Below are positions 1 to 5,923 of a stretch of DNA of 5,923 nt, one piece after another. Location of the stretch: positions 1-5,923 of the forward strand of contig JAFGQA010000489.1 in the NCBI GenBank assembly GCA_016935885.1. The letters run 5' to 3'. Position 1 is the first letter of the stretch; every line of letters begins with the position of its first letter. A program made the position numbers and the translations under genes. A model generated the notes under the pieces. It was not told the DNA's origin and ran no database searches. It worked only from the letters and a program-made list of their open reading frames with translations. The stretch comes from Phycisphaerae bacterium. Its GTDB lineage: Bacteria; Planctomycetota; Phycisphaerae; UBA1845; UTPLA1.

Positions 1-1
1 C

Positions 2-3000
2 ATGCCGTGGGTGCTCCCGCGCGTTCCCGGCCCGGACGCCGGGCGTGTGGCCAACTGCCTCTCGATCCTTTCGCGATGGAAGATCCTCGACAATCTGCGT
101 CGAAGTCTTGCGCCGGTCGGGCTGATTGCTTTTCTCTTGATGGGATGGGTCCTGCCGGGGCCACCCCTTTTCTATACCCTCCTCGCCGTCGGGATCATCG
201 TCAGCCCAGTGTTGTTCGCGGGGACCATCGAACTCCTGCACAAATCGCCAGACATCCCGACTGCTCTGCACCTGCGAGGAGTGACCGTCTCGGCGGGAAG
301 ACAGCTCGCTCAGGCCGCTGTCACGCTCGTCTGTCTGCCGTACGACGCCTTCGTCAGCCTCGACGCGATCGCCCGCGCTGGCGTACGCGTGCTCTTCACG
401 CGACGGAGACTCCTGGAGTGGCAGACCGCCGGCGACGCCGAGCGGAACGGCCACTCCGGTCTGACGGGGGTGTGCGTATCGATGTGGGTCGGGCCGGCCA
501 TGGCGCTCTTCGCCGCGGCGATGGTGTGGCTCGCGCGCCCCGAGACCCTGCACACCGCGGGGCCCATTCTGGGGCTCTGGCTTCTGTCTCCCGTTGTGGC
601 GTGGTGGTTGAGCCGCCCGATCACCTCTCGCCGATCGCGACTGAAGACCGAAGACCATGCGTTCCTCCGGATGGCCGCCCGCCGCACCTGGCGCTTCTTC
701 GAGACCTTCGTGGGGCCCGCGGACCACTATCTTCCGCCGGACAACTACCAGGAGCATCCTACGACGGCCGTTGCCCACCGCACATCGCCCACCAACATGG
801 GTCTTTCGTTGCTGGCCAATCTCGCCGCGCATGACTTTGGTTACATCTCCACCAGGCAGCTTGTCGATCGCACCTCCAAGATGTTCGCAACCATGGGTGA
901 GCTCGACCGGCACCGCGGGCACTTCTACAACTGGTATGACACGCGTACCCTTAGTCCGCTGCCTCCGCTCTATGTGTCATCCGTAGACAGCGGCAATCTC
1001 GGCGGCCATCTGCTCACCCTGAGTCCAGGGCTGCTGGAGTTGGCCGACATGAAGATCGTTCCCCTGCGGACGTTTGAGGGGCTCACGGACACGCTTCGGG
1101 TCCTCCTGGACGTGGCGCGCGGCCAGTCTGTTCAGCCCGAAGGGCCGCCTCCGACCACGACTCCGCCGGAGACTGTCATTCGTTTGGAGCAACTGGAGGA
1201 GGAATTGCAGGTCCCCCCGCGAACGCTGGCTGCCTCGCAGATCTGCCTGGAACGTCTGGCGACGGCGGGAGCGGATCTGGCGGTGACACTAAAGGCCGGT
1301 TCCGACGATGAGGTGAGGTGGTGGGCGCAGGCCTTCGAGCGCCAATGCCGCGACTTCCTGGACGACCTGCTCTTCCTCGCGCCGTGGTGCACGCTCCCGC
1401 CGCCGAGCGAACCGATGTGGCAGCGCGGATCGGTCGAGCAGGTCCAGCGCCTGAGCGATCTTCGGGCGGCCCTTCGGCTCCTGGATGAGGTTCCGACGCT
1501 GGGCGACGTCGCGAAACTCAATTCCGCGATGCTGCGGCCGATTGATGAGATCCTGGTTAGCCTGCGCGAGCAGGGGCCGGACGTTCCCTCGGCGGAGTAT
1601 GCGTGGTTTACGCAACTGTGGCACTCGATTGTCGATGCCGGTCAGCGGGCCGGCGAGCGCCTGGCAGAGCTCGAGACCCTCGCCTTGCGTTGCCAGGAGA
1701 TGGCGGATTTCAACTACGACTTCCTGTATGACAAGGCGCGTCACCTCTTTTCGATCGGCTACAACGTCGCCGGCCATCGCCTTGACGCCGGCTTCTACGA
1801 CCTCCTGGCCTCCGAGGCGCGGCTGGGCAGCTTCGTTGCCATTGCCCAGGGCAAGCTTCCTCAAGAGCACTGGTTCAGCCTCGGACGACTCCTGACGGCC
1901 GCCGGCGGCGAACACCCCTTGCTGTCCTGGAGCGGCTCGATGTTCGAATATCTCATGCCGCTCCTGATCATGCCCACTTTCGAGCACACCTTGCTGGACC
2001 GAACGTACCGCGCCATTGTCGAGCGTCAGATCGAGTACGGCCGGCAGCGTGGAATCCCCTGGGGAATCTCCGAGTCGGGATACAACGCCACCGACGCTCG
2101 CCTCATCTACCAGTACCGGACATTCGGCGTGCCGGGACTCGGGCTTGGGCGAGGACTGACCGACAATCTGGTCGTCGCGCCGTACGCCAGCATCCTGGCG
2201 CTGATGGTCGCGCCGGAGAGAGCTTGCGCCAATCTGCGCCGCCTGGCAAAGGACGGGCTGCTCGGTGCCCACGGTTTCTACGAAGCGGTCGATTTCACTC
2301 CGTCACGTGTTCCTCGCGATCAACACAGCGTGATCGTTCGTTCATTCATGGCTCACCACCAGGGAATGAGCCTTTTGTCGATGGCCTACCTCCTGCTCGA
2401 TCGTCCCATGCAGCGTCGTTTCCAGTCCGACCCGCTGTTTCGGGCTACGGAGCTGTTGCTGCAGGAGCGCGTCCCCAAGGCGGCCCCGTTCTTCCCGCAC
2501 GACAGCGAGGCAACAGGATCTCGGTGGATTCCGCGAGGAGCCGAAGAGATCTTTCGCGTCTTCACCAATCCCCACACCGCAGCGCCCGAGGCCCATCTCC
2601 TGTCCAACGGCCGGTATCACGTCATGGCGAGCGCTGCCGGCGGTGGCTACAGCCGATGGCAGGACCTGGCTATCACGCGCTGGCAGGAAGATCCCACTCG
2701 TGACTGCTGGGGGGCGTTCTGCTACCTCCGCGATCTGGACAGGGGAGAGTTCTGGTCCGCTGCATACCAGCCGACCCTCAGGCGGAGCGAGGCATACGAA
2801 GCCGTTTTTTCCCAGGCCCAGGTGGAGTTCCGCCGCCGCGACGATGACGTTGAAACGCACACCGAGATCACCGTCTCGCCGGAGGATGACATCGAGCTGC
2901 GCCGTATCAGCATCACGAACCGAGGGAACGTACGGCGGGCGATTGAACTGACCAGCTATGCCGAGGTCGTCCTGGCATCTCCGGCCGCAGATGCAACGCA

Positions 3001-5923
3001 CCCCGCCTTCAGTAAGCTGTTCGTCCAGACGGAAATCGTGCATTCACGCCAGGCGATTCTCTGCACGCGCCGTCCTCGCTCGAGCGGGGAGCACCCGCCG
3101 TGGATGTTTCATCTGGCGGTGCTCGAGGGCTCGGCGACCGGCGACACCTCGTACGAGACGGATCGCTGCGAATTCGTCGGGCGCGGCCGGAGCCTCGCGG
3201 ATCCCGCGGCGATGCACGTGTCGAAGCTTTCCAATCGCGAAGGTTCGGTCCTCGATCCGATCGTCTCGATCCGCCGCGCCGTTGCCGTTGAACCCGACGA
3301 GACGATCCGAATCGACTTCGTCACCGGCGTGGCTGATACCCGCGAGGCCGCGATAGCACTGATCGAGAAGTACCAGGATCGAAGGATGATGGCCCGTGTC
3401 TTCGATCTCGCGTGGACGCACAGCCAGGTCGTTCTGCGCCAGCTCGGCGCCGCGGAGACGGACGCACAACTCTACGGGCGGCTTGCGGGGGCCATCCTTT
3501 ATGGCAACCCGCGCCGCCGTGCCCCGAGCGGCCTTATCGCCCGAAACCGGCGGGGACAGTCCGGCCTGTGGGGCTACGGAATCTCCGGCGATCTTCCTAT
3601 CGTTCTGCTGTGTATCGGTGATCAGTCCAATATCGAGCTCGTGAAACAGCTCGCTCAAGCCCATGCTTATTGGCGGACGAAGGGCCTCACCGTCGACCTG
3701 GTTATCCTGAACGAAGATCAATCGGGATATCGCCAGCCTCTTCAGGACCAGATCATGGGTCTGATCGCGGCCGGGGCCGAGGCCCATCCGATCGACCGCC
3801 CGGGCGGCATTTTCATCCGACGCAGCGACCAGATCTCCGACGAAGACAAGATTCTGATACAGGCCGTCGCTCGCGTGGTCATTACCGATACAGCCGGCAC
3901 TCTCGCCGAACAAGTTGAGCGTCGCGACCGTGCGGAAATCGCCGTTCCCGAGTTCATCCCCACCCGTGCGCGCCGCCCCAAAGTTCCGCGTAAAACCAAA
4001 ACGTCCGAGGGAAACCTGGCCTTCTTCAACGGCCTGGGCGGATTCTCGCGCGACGGCCGCGAATACATCATTACCACTACGGCCGACAGCGTGACCCCTG
4101 CCCCATGGGTAAACGTTCTGGCCAGCCACGAGTTCGGCACCGTCGTGACCGAAAACGGGAGTGCCTATACGTGGGCTGAGAACGCCCACGAGTTTCGTCT
4201 GACACCCTGGCACAACGACCCTGTCAGCGACGTCAGCGGTGAAGCGTTCTACATCCGCGACGATGAGACCGGCTACTTCTGGTCGCCCGCACCGCTCCCC
4301 GCACGTGGGCCCATGCCGTATACCACACGTCATGGGTTCGGCTACAGCGTCTTCGAATACGCCGAAAACGGCGTCTCCTCTGAGATGTGGACGTATGTCG
4401 CCACCGATGCCCCAGTGAAGCTCTACCGCTTCAGGATCCGCAATTCGTCCGGTCGGGCCCGCCGCCTGTCGGTGACCGGCCTCGTCGAATGGGTTCTGGG
4501 CGAGCAGCGGTCGAAAAACGCAATGCATATTGTCACCGAAATGGATGCCCAGACCGGAGCGGTCCTGGCGTGGAACCCTTACAACAGCGAGTTTCCGAAA
4601 CGTGTCGCCTTCTTCGCCGTCAGCGAATCGCAGCGTACTGCAACCGCTGACCGCACCGAATTCCTCGGCCGAAACGGGACGCCCGCCAACCCCGCCGCCA
4701 TGGGCCGTGCCGAGCTATCGGGCAGGGTCGGACCGGCCCTCGATCCCTGCGCAGCCATACACACCGCGTTCGAACTGGATGACGGCTGCGAGCGCGAGGT
4801 TGTCTTCATTTTGGGTGCCGCCCGCGATGCCGCCACGGTGCGCAACCTCATTGGCCGTTTCTGTGATACCACCGGGGCGCGCCAAGCCTTGGAGGGCGTG
4901 TGGGACTACTGGAGTCGCACGCTCGGCGCGGTCCACGTGGAGACGCCCGATCCGGCCGTAAATTTCATGGTCAACGGCTGGCTGCTCTACCAGACGCTGG
5001 CCTGCCGCATCTCGGCGAGGAGCGGGTTCTACCAGTCAGGCGGCGCGATCGGTTTCCGGGACCAGCTCCAGGACGTGATGGCCCTGGTCCATACTGAACC
5101 ACGCCTGATCCGTGAGCATTTGCTTCGCTGTGCGGCCCACCAGTTTCGCGAAGGAGATGTACAACATTGGTGGCACCCGCCGCTGGACCGCGGTGTCCGC
5201 ACGCGCATCTCGGATGACTACCTGTGGCTGCCTTACGCCGTTTGCCGCTACGTCTCGTGCACGGGCGACAGCGGGGTACTGGACGAGCGTGTTCGTTTTC
5301 TGGAAGGCCGCCCCGTCAGGCCGGACGAGGAGAGCTATTATGACCTGCCTGTGCGATTGGAGGAAGCTGCAACGCTCTACGAACACTGCGTTCGCGCGAT
5401 CGACAACGGGTTGAAGTTCGGCGAACGGGGCCTGCCGCTCATGGGTTGCGGCGACTGGAATGACGGTATGAATCTCGTCGGCGAACACGGCAAGGGGGAG
5501 AGCGTGTGGCTGGCCTTCTTCCTGTACGATGTGCTGAGACAGTTCACAGAGATCGCACGGCGGCACGAGGACGTCGCCTTCGCCGAACGTTGTGAGGCCC
5601 AGGTGGACATGCTCCGCCGGAGCATCGAGCAACAAGGCTGGGATGGGCAGTGGTACCGGCGCGCGTACTTCGACAACGGCGAACCGCTCGGTTCTGCCAC
5701 GAATCCCGAGTGTCAGATCGATTCGCTCCCGCAAAGCTGGTCGGTCCTCTCTGGTGCCGCGGACCCGGTTCGCTCGCGAGCCGCGTTGGATGCCGTCAAC
5801 GACCACCTTGTCCGCCGTGACGCCGGGCTTGTCCAACTCCTGGATCCGCCGTTCGACAGGTCCCATCTGGAGCCGGGCTACATCAAGGGCTACAGCCCGG
5901 GCGTGCGCGAGAACGGCGGCCAG
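2..5923 (+). CDS. ndvB: Cyclic beta-1,2-glucan synthase (NdvB/ChvB/Cgs family), internal fragment open at both ends
   Basis: This is a large inner-membrane enzyme that makes cyclic beta-1,2-glucan from UDP-glucose; the rings are exported to the periplasm and matter for osmoadaptation and host interaction in rhizobia, agrobacteria and brucellae. The frame has 1,974 sense codons and no stop. Domains in order: membrane segments (residues 37-203), the LPPDN/RTSPTN region (214-345), a helical linker (346-566), a PF10091 glycoamylase-like domain (567-800), two GH94 beta-sandwiches (867-1110 and 1338-1605) and the GH94 catalytic barrel (1606 onward) with GDWNDG at 1817-1822. Family members are about 2,800-2,900 residues, so roughly 800-900 residues, including the GT84 catalytic core, should lie upstream and a shorter piece downstream. 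The ATG at base 2 is unlikely to be the start: PWVLPRVP followed by RWKILDNLRRSL is an interior family motif just after the glycosyltransferase domain, and no upstream sequence is available to show a ribosome binding site. No frameshift or internal stop is seen. The family call is very secure; the exact product ring size and the physiological role are not shown by the sequence. Confidence 0.96.
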   Translation, partial: MPWVLPRVPGPDAGRVANCLSILSRWKILDNLRRSLAPVGLIAFLLMGWVLPGPPLFYTLLAVGIIVSPVLFAGTIELLHKSPDIPTALHLRGVTVSAGRQLAQAAVTLVCLPYDAFVSLDAIARAGVRVLFTRRRLLEWQTAGDAERNGHSGLTGVCVSMWVGPAMALFAAAMVWLARPETLHTAGPILGLWLLSPVVAWWLSRPITSRRSRLKTEDHAFLRMAARRTWRFFETFVGPADHYLPPDNYQEHPTTAVAHRTSPTNMGLSLLANLAAHDFGYISTRQLVDRTSKMFATMGELDRHRGHFYNWYDTRTLSPLPPLYVSSVDSGNLGGHLLTLSPGLLELADMKIVPLRTFEGLTDTLRVLLDVARGQSVQPEGPPPTTTPPETVIRLEQLEEELQVPPRTLAASQICLERLATAGADLAVTLKAGSDDEVRWWAQAFERQCRDFLDDLLFLAPWCTLPPPSEPMWQRGSVEQVQRLSDLRAALRLLDEVPTLGDVAKLNSAMLRPIDEILVSLREQGPDVPSAEYAWFTQLWHSIVDAGQRAGERLAELETLALRCQEMADFNYDFLYDKARHLFSIGYNVAGHRLDAGFYDLLASEARLGSFVAIAQGKLPQEHWFSLGRLLTAAGGEHPLLSWSGSMFEYLMPLLIMPTFEHTLLDRTYRAIVERQIEYGRQRGIPWGISESGYNATDARLIYQYRTFGVPGLGLGRGLTDNLVVAPYASILALMVAPERACANLRRLAKDGLLGAHGFYEAVDFTPSRVPRDQHSVIVRSFMAHHQGMSLLSMAYLLLDRPMQRRFQSDPLFRATELLLQERVPKAAPFFPHDSEATGSRWIPRGAEEIFRVFTNPHTAAPEAHLLSNGRYHVMASAAGGGYSRWQDLAITRWQEDPTRDCWGAFCYLRDLDRGEFWSAAYQPTLRRSEAYEAVFSQAQVEFRRRDDDVETHTEITVSPEDDIELRRISITNRGNVRRAIELTSYAEVVLASPAADATHPAFSKLFVQTEIVHSRQAILCTRRPRSSGEHPPWMFHLAVLEGSATGDTSYETDRCEFVGRGRSLADPAAMHVSKLSNREGSVLDPIVSIRRAVAVEPDETIRIDFVTGVADTREAAIALIEKYQDRRMMARVFDLAWTHSQVVLRQLGAAETDAQLYGRLAGAILYGNPRRRAPSGLIARNRRGQSGLWGYGISGDLPIVLLCIGDQSNIELVKQLAQAHAYWRTKGLTVDLVILNEDQSGYRQPLQDQIMGLIAAGAEAHPIDRPGGIFIRRSDQISDEDKILIQAVARVVITDTAGTLAEQVERRDRAEIAVPEFIPTRARRPKVPRKTKTSEGNLAFFNGLGGFSRDGREYIITTTADSVTPAPWVNVLASHEFGTVVTENGSAYTWAENAHEFRLTPWHNDPVSDVSGEAFYIRDDETGYFWSPAPLPARGPMPYTTRHGFGYSVFEYAENGVSSEMWTYVATDAPVKLYRFRIRNSSGRARRLSVTGLVEWVLGEQRSKNAMHIVTEMDAQTGAVLAWNPYNSEFPKRVAFFAVSESQRTATADRTEFLGRNGTPANPAAMGRAELSGRVGPALDPCAAIHTAFELDDGCEREVVFILGAARDAATVRNLIGRFCDTTGARQALEGVWDYWSRTLGAVHVETPDPAVNFMVNGWLLYQTLACRISARSGFYQSGGAIGFRDQLQDVMALVHTEPRLIREHLLRCAAHQFREGDVQHWWHPPLDRGVRTRISDDYLWLPYAVCRYVSCTGDSGVLDERVRFLEGRPVRPDEESYYDLPVRLEEAATLYEHCVRAIDNGLKFGERGLPLMGCGDWNDGMNLVGEHGKGESVWLAFFLYDVLRQFTEIARRHEDVAFAERCEAQVDMLRRSIEQQGWDGQWYRRAYFDNGEPLGSATNPECQIDSLPQSWSVLSGAADPVRSRAALDAVNDHLVRRDAGLVQLLDPPFDRSHLEPGYIKGYSPGVRENGGQ
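110..610 (+). other. Transmembrane region at the C-terminal side of the GT84 glycosyltransferase
   Basis: Residues 37-203 contain four clearly hydrophobic stretches at about 37-52, 55-79, 157-178 and 186-203. A weaker amphipathic stretch at about 101-123 (QLAQAAVTLVCLPYDAFVSL) looks like an interfacial helix. They are preceded by the basic RWKILDNLRRSL segment (25-36) and separated by a charged loop (RRRLLEW...DAER, 134-148). In Brucella Cgs six membrane segments were mapped, two before and four after the cytoplasmic glycosyltransferase domain, so these four fit the last group. They would anchor the synthase in the inner membrane and leave the following domains in the cytoplasm. Segment ends are estimated by eye. 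Confidence 0.85.
641..1036 (+). other. Conserved post-membrane segment with LPPDN, RTSPTN, FYNWYDT and VDSGN motifs
   Basis: Residues 214-345 follow the last membrane helix. Motifs visible in order are RRTWRFFETFV (227-237), LPPDNYQE (244-251), AHRTSPTNMG (258-267), FYNWYDT (308-314) and SSVDSGNLGGHL (326-337). I recognise this motif set as a constant feature of NdvB-family proteins between the membrane part and the middle domain. Its Trp, Tyr, Asp and Asn residues resemble glycoside-binding (alpha/alpha)6 proteins, so it may form the first part of the middle barrel. That structural role is inference. Confidence 0.8.
1037..1699 (+). other. Helical, low-conservation linker with a Pro/Thr-rich hinge
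   Basis: Residues 346-566 are rich in Leu, Glu, Arg and Ala in a pattern suggesting amphipathic helices (for example EQLEEELQV, QVQRLSDLRAALRLLDEV and AGERLAELETLALRCQEM). A short Pro/Thr stretch at residues 378-390 (QPEGPPPTTTPPE) is probably a flexible hinge. I see no catalytic motif here. In the family this region sits between the conserved VDSGN segment and the middle domain and varies in sequence, so it is probably structural. Confidence 0.65.
1700..2401 (+). other. Glycoamylase-like middle domain (PF10091; cyclization domain, GH189-type)
   Basis: Residues 567-800 carry the characteristic motifs FNYDFLYD (570-577), LFSIGYNV (582-589), FYDLLASEARLGSF, LSWSGSMFEYLMP (641-653), GIPWGISESGYN (684-695), FGVPGLGLGRGL, VVAPYASILALM, GFYEAVDFTPSR and SFMAHHQGMS (781-790). 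Recent work on cyclic glucan synthases assigns ring closure to this middle region, acting as a retaining transglycosylase on linear beta-1,2-glucan (CAZy GH189). Candidate acidic catalytic residues are Glu649, Glu691 and Glu761, all inside conserved motifs; which of them act here cannot be decided without an alignment. All main motifs look intact, so the domain is probably active. The domain call is firm; the cyclization role comes from family knowledge. Confidence 0.88.
2600..3331 (+). other. First GH94-type beta-sandwich (Glyco_transf_36 family, PF06165)
   Basis: Residues 867-1110 begin with LSNGRYHVMASAAGGGYSRW (867-886) and continue with YLRDLDRGEFWSAAYQP (908-924), VEFRRRDDDVETHTEITVSPEDDIELRRISITN and ELTSYAEVVL (982-991), ending at IDFVTGVADT. 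The alternating polar/hydrophobic pattern and these motifs match the N-terminal super-sandwich of GH94 phosphorylases. No catalytic residues are expected in this module; in GH94 enzymes the sandwich packs on the barrel and contributes to dimerization or the substrate cleft. It is related in sequence to a second copy about 508 residues downstream. Confidence 0.85.
2723..4498 (+). repeat. Internal protein-level duplication: two copies of the GH94 sandwich core
   Basis: Residues 908-991 and 1417-1499 share aligned motifs at a nearly constant offset of 508-509 residues. YLRDLDRGEFWS and YIRDDETGYFWS are identical at 7 of 12 positions. The ungapped 26-residue blocks ending in YAEVVL (966-991) and LVEWVL (1474-1499) are identical at 9 of 26. 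The span given runs from the first copy to the end of the second. The similarity is at protein level only; the DNA has diverged, so this is an old duplication shared with the family. Confidence 0.75.
3332..3961 (+). other. Connecting module between the two GH94 sandwiches (NRRGQSGLWGYGISGDLPIV)
   Basis: Residues 1111-1320 contain helices (ALIEKYQDRRMMARVFDLAWTHS), then the family-typical RRGQSGLWGYGISGDLPIVL (1183-1202), HAYWRTKGLTVDLVILNE, DRPGGIFIRRSDQIS (1265-1279) and a long helix ending in TLAEQVERRDRAE. This block is strongly conserved in NdvB proteins. It occupies the place where a catalytic barrel would follow a sandwich, but it is much shorter and has no DWND motif, so it cannot be a second complete phosphorylase. 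It may be a reduced barrel; that is inference. Confidence 0.7.
4013..4816 (+). other. Second GH94-type beta-sandwich, N-terminal part of the phosphorylase unit
   Basis: Residues 1338-1605 start with LAFFNGLGGFSRDGREYII, then TPAPWVNVLASHEFGTVVTENGSAYTWAENAHEFRLTPWHNDPVSD, EAFYIRDDETGYFWSP (1414-1429), HGFGYSVFEY, KLYRFRIRNSSGRARRLSVTGLVEWVLG (1473-1500), WNPYNSEF, TEFLGRNG and EREVVFILG. The same motif order is found in GH94 phosphorylases and in every NdvB protein I know. It would cap the catalytic barrel that follows directly. It is preceded by a short basic linker (RARRPKVPRKTK, 1322-1333). Confidence 0.9.
5054..5074 (+). other. GH94 substrate-binding motif FRDQLQD
   Basis: Residues 1685-1691 read FRDQLQD, directly after SGFYQSGGAIG. 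The Arg-Asp pair and the trailing Asp of this RDxxQD motif are conserved in GH94 phosphorylases, where they contact the glucose in the minus-one subsite. The motif is complete here, supporting an active barrel. Confidence 0.8.
5444..5473 (+). other. GH94 catalytic motif GCGDWNDGMN with general-acid aspartate
   Basis: Residues 1815-1824 read GCGDWNDGMN. The DWND motif carries the general acid in cellobiose and chitobiose phosphorylases; the corresponding first Asp here is residue 1818 (codon GAC at 5453-5455). Presence of the full motif argues that the phosphorylase domain is functional. The motif occurs once in the window, so there is a single phosphorylase active site. Confidence 0.88.

Larger units (their letters stand above)
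4817..5923 (+). other. GH94 phosphorylase (alpha/alpha)6 barrel, C-terminally truncated by the window edge
   Basis: Residues 1606-1974 hold a short helical connector and then the catalytic barrel from about 1647. Motifs: GWLLYQTLACRI, SGFYQSGGAIGFRDQLQDVMAL (1673-1694), REGDVQHWWHPP (1716-1727), RGVRTRISDDYLWLPYA (1730 onward), ATLYEHC, GLPLMGCGDWNDGMN (ending at 1824), QIDSLPQSWSVLSGAA, LLDPPFD and GYIKGYSPGVRENGGQ (1959-1974). GH94 enzymes cleave beta-glucosides with inorganic phosphate and invert the anomer; in Brucella Cgs this domain controls glucan ring size. The rest of the barrel, including the histidine that normally follows GGQ and phosphate-site residues, lies past base 5923. Confidence 0.92.

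Noticed and set aside
2..4. ATG at base 2 as the gene start
   Set aside because: It precedes an interior family motif (PWVLPRVP...RWKILDNLRRSL) and would leave out the GT84 domain. There is only one base upstream, so no ribosome binding site can be assessed.
7..834. 275-codon + strand ORF in another frame
   Set aside because: Its translation is dominated by Arg, Pro, Ala and Gly without domain motifs, as expected for an out-of-frame reading of GC-rich coding DNA. The frame from base 2 gives membrane helices and conserved NdvB motifs over the same bases.
1289..2272. 327-codon antisense ORF
   Set aside because: It is a shadow of the linker and cyclization domain. The product is low in recognisable motifs and overlaps fully conserved + strand sequence.
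2224..2703. 159-codon + strand ORF overlapping the end of the cyclization domain
   Set aside because: It is an alternative-frame reading of codons for AHHQGMS and LSNGRY, both conserved in the main frame, and its own product has no recognisable features.
3044..4528. 494-codon antisense ORF
   Set aside because: It lies opposite the synthase frame across the connecting module and second sandwich, whose family motifs are unmistakable on the + strand. Its translation shows no recognisable domain, and long antisense frames are expected when codons end mostly in G or C.
5036..5866. 276-codon antisense ORF
   Set aside because: It is opposite the GH94 catalytic barrel, including the FRDQLQD and GDWNDG codons. 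No family resemblance is seen in its translation.
1..5923. Promoters, terminators, RNA genes, CRISPR repeats or mobile elements
   Set aside because: The window is coding throughout. I saw no direct DNA repeats of CRISPR type, no inverted terminal repeats and no tRNA-like or rRNA-like stretch; any promoter-like words inside the gene would be chance matches.

Overview
The whole window is the inside of one very large gene on the + strand. A single frame beginning at base 2 stays open to base 5923 (1,974 codons, no stop), and the gene runs off both edges. The translation closely matches the cyclic beta-1,2-glucan synthase family (NdvB of Sinorhizobium, ChvB of Agrobacterium, Cgs of Brucella), whose members are usually about 2,800-2,900 residues long. 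The window holds roughly the C-terminal two thirds. The catalytic core of the N-terminal GT84 glycosyltransferase lies upstream, and the last part of the GH94 domain lies downstream.

Layout, with residues numbered from base 2. Residues 1-203 are the membrane-embedded end of the glycosyltransferase part, with four strong hydrophobic segments and one interfacial helix. Residues 214-345 are a conserved post-membrane segment (LPPDN, RTSPTN, FYNWYDT, VDSGN). Residues 346-566 are a variable, mainly helical linker with a Pro/Thr-rich hinge. Residues 567-800 are the glycoamylase-like (Pfam PF10091) middle domain, the region associated with cyclization. Residues 867-1110 are a first GH94-type beta-sandwich, followed by a connecting module (1111-1320). 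Residues 1338-1605 are a second, related beta-sandwich. Residues 1606-1974 are the GH94 phosphorylase helical barrel with FRDQLQD, GDVQHWWHPP and the catalytic GDWNDG motif; the window is cut inside the GVRENGGQ motif.

In the family the parts work as one machine: the GT84 part builds a linear beta-1,2-glucan from UDP-glucose at the cytoplasmic face of the inner membrane, the middle domain closes the ring, and the GH94 part trims the chain by phosphorolysis and so sets ring size. The ring is then exported to the periplasm by an ABC transporter (NdvA/ChvA/Cgt), which is not in this window.

The DNA is visibly G+C-rich with G/C-ending codons, which explains the many long spurious ORFs in other frames, including a 494-codon antisense one. 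The host is probably a Gram-negative high-GC bacterium, but the phylum cannot be fixed from this piece. There is no intergenic DNA, so no promoter, terminator, RNA gene, mobile element or CRISPR array is present. I see no sign of a previously undescribed system. The points of interest are the modular architecture, the visible internal duplication and a few local peculiarities.
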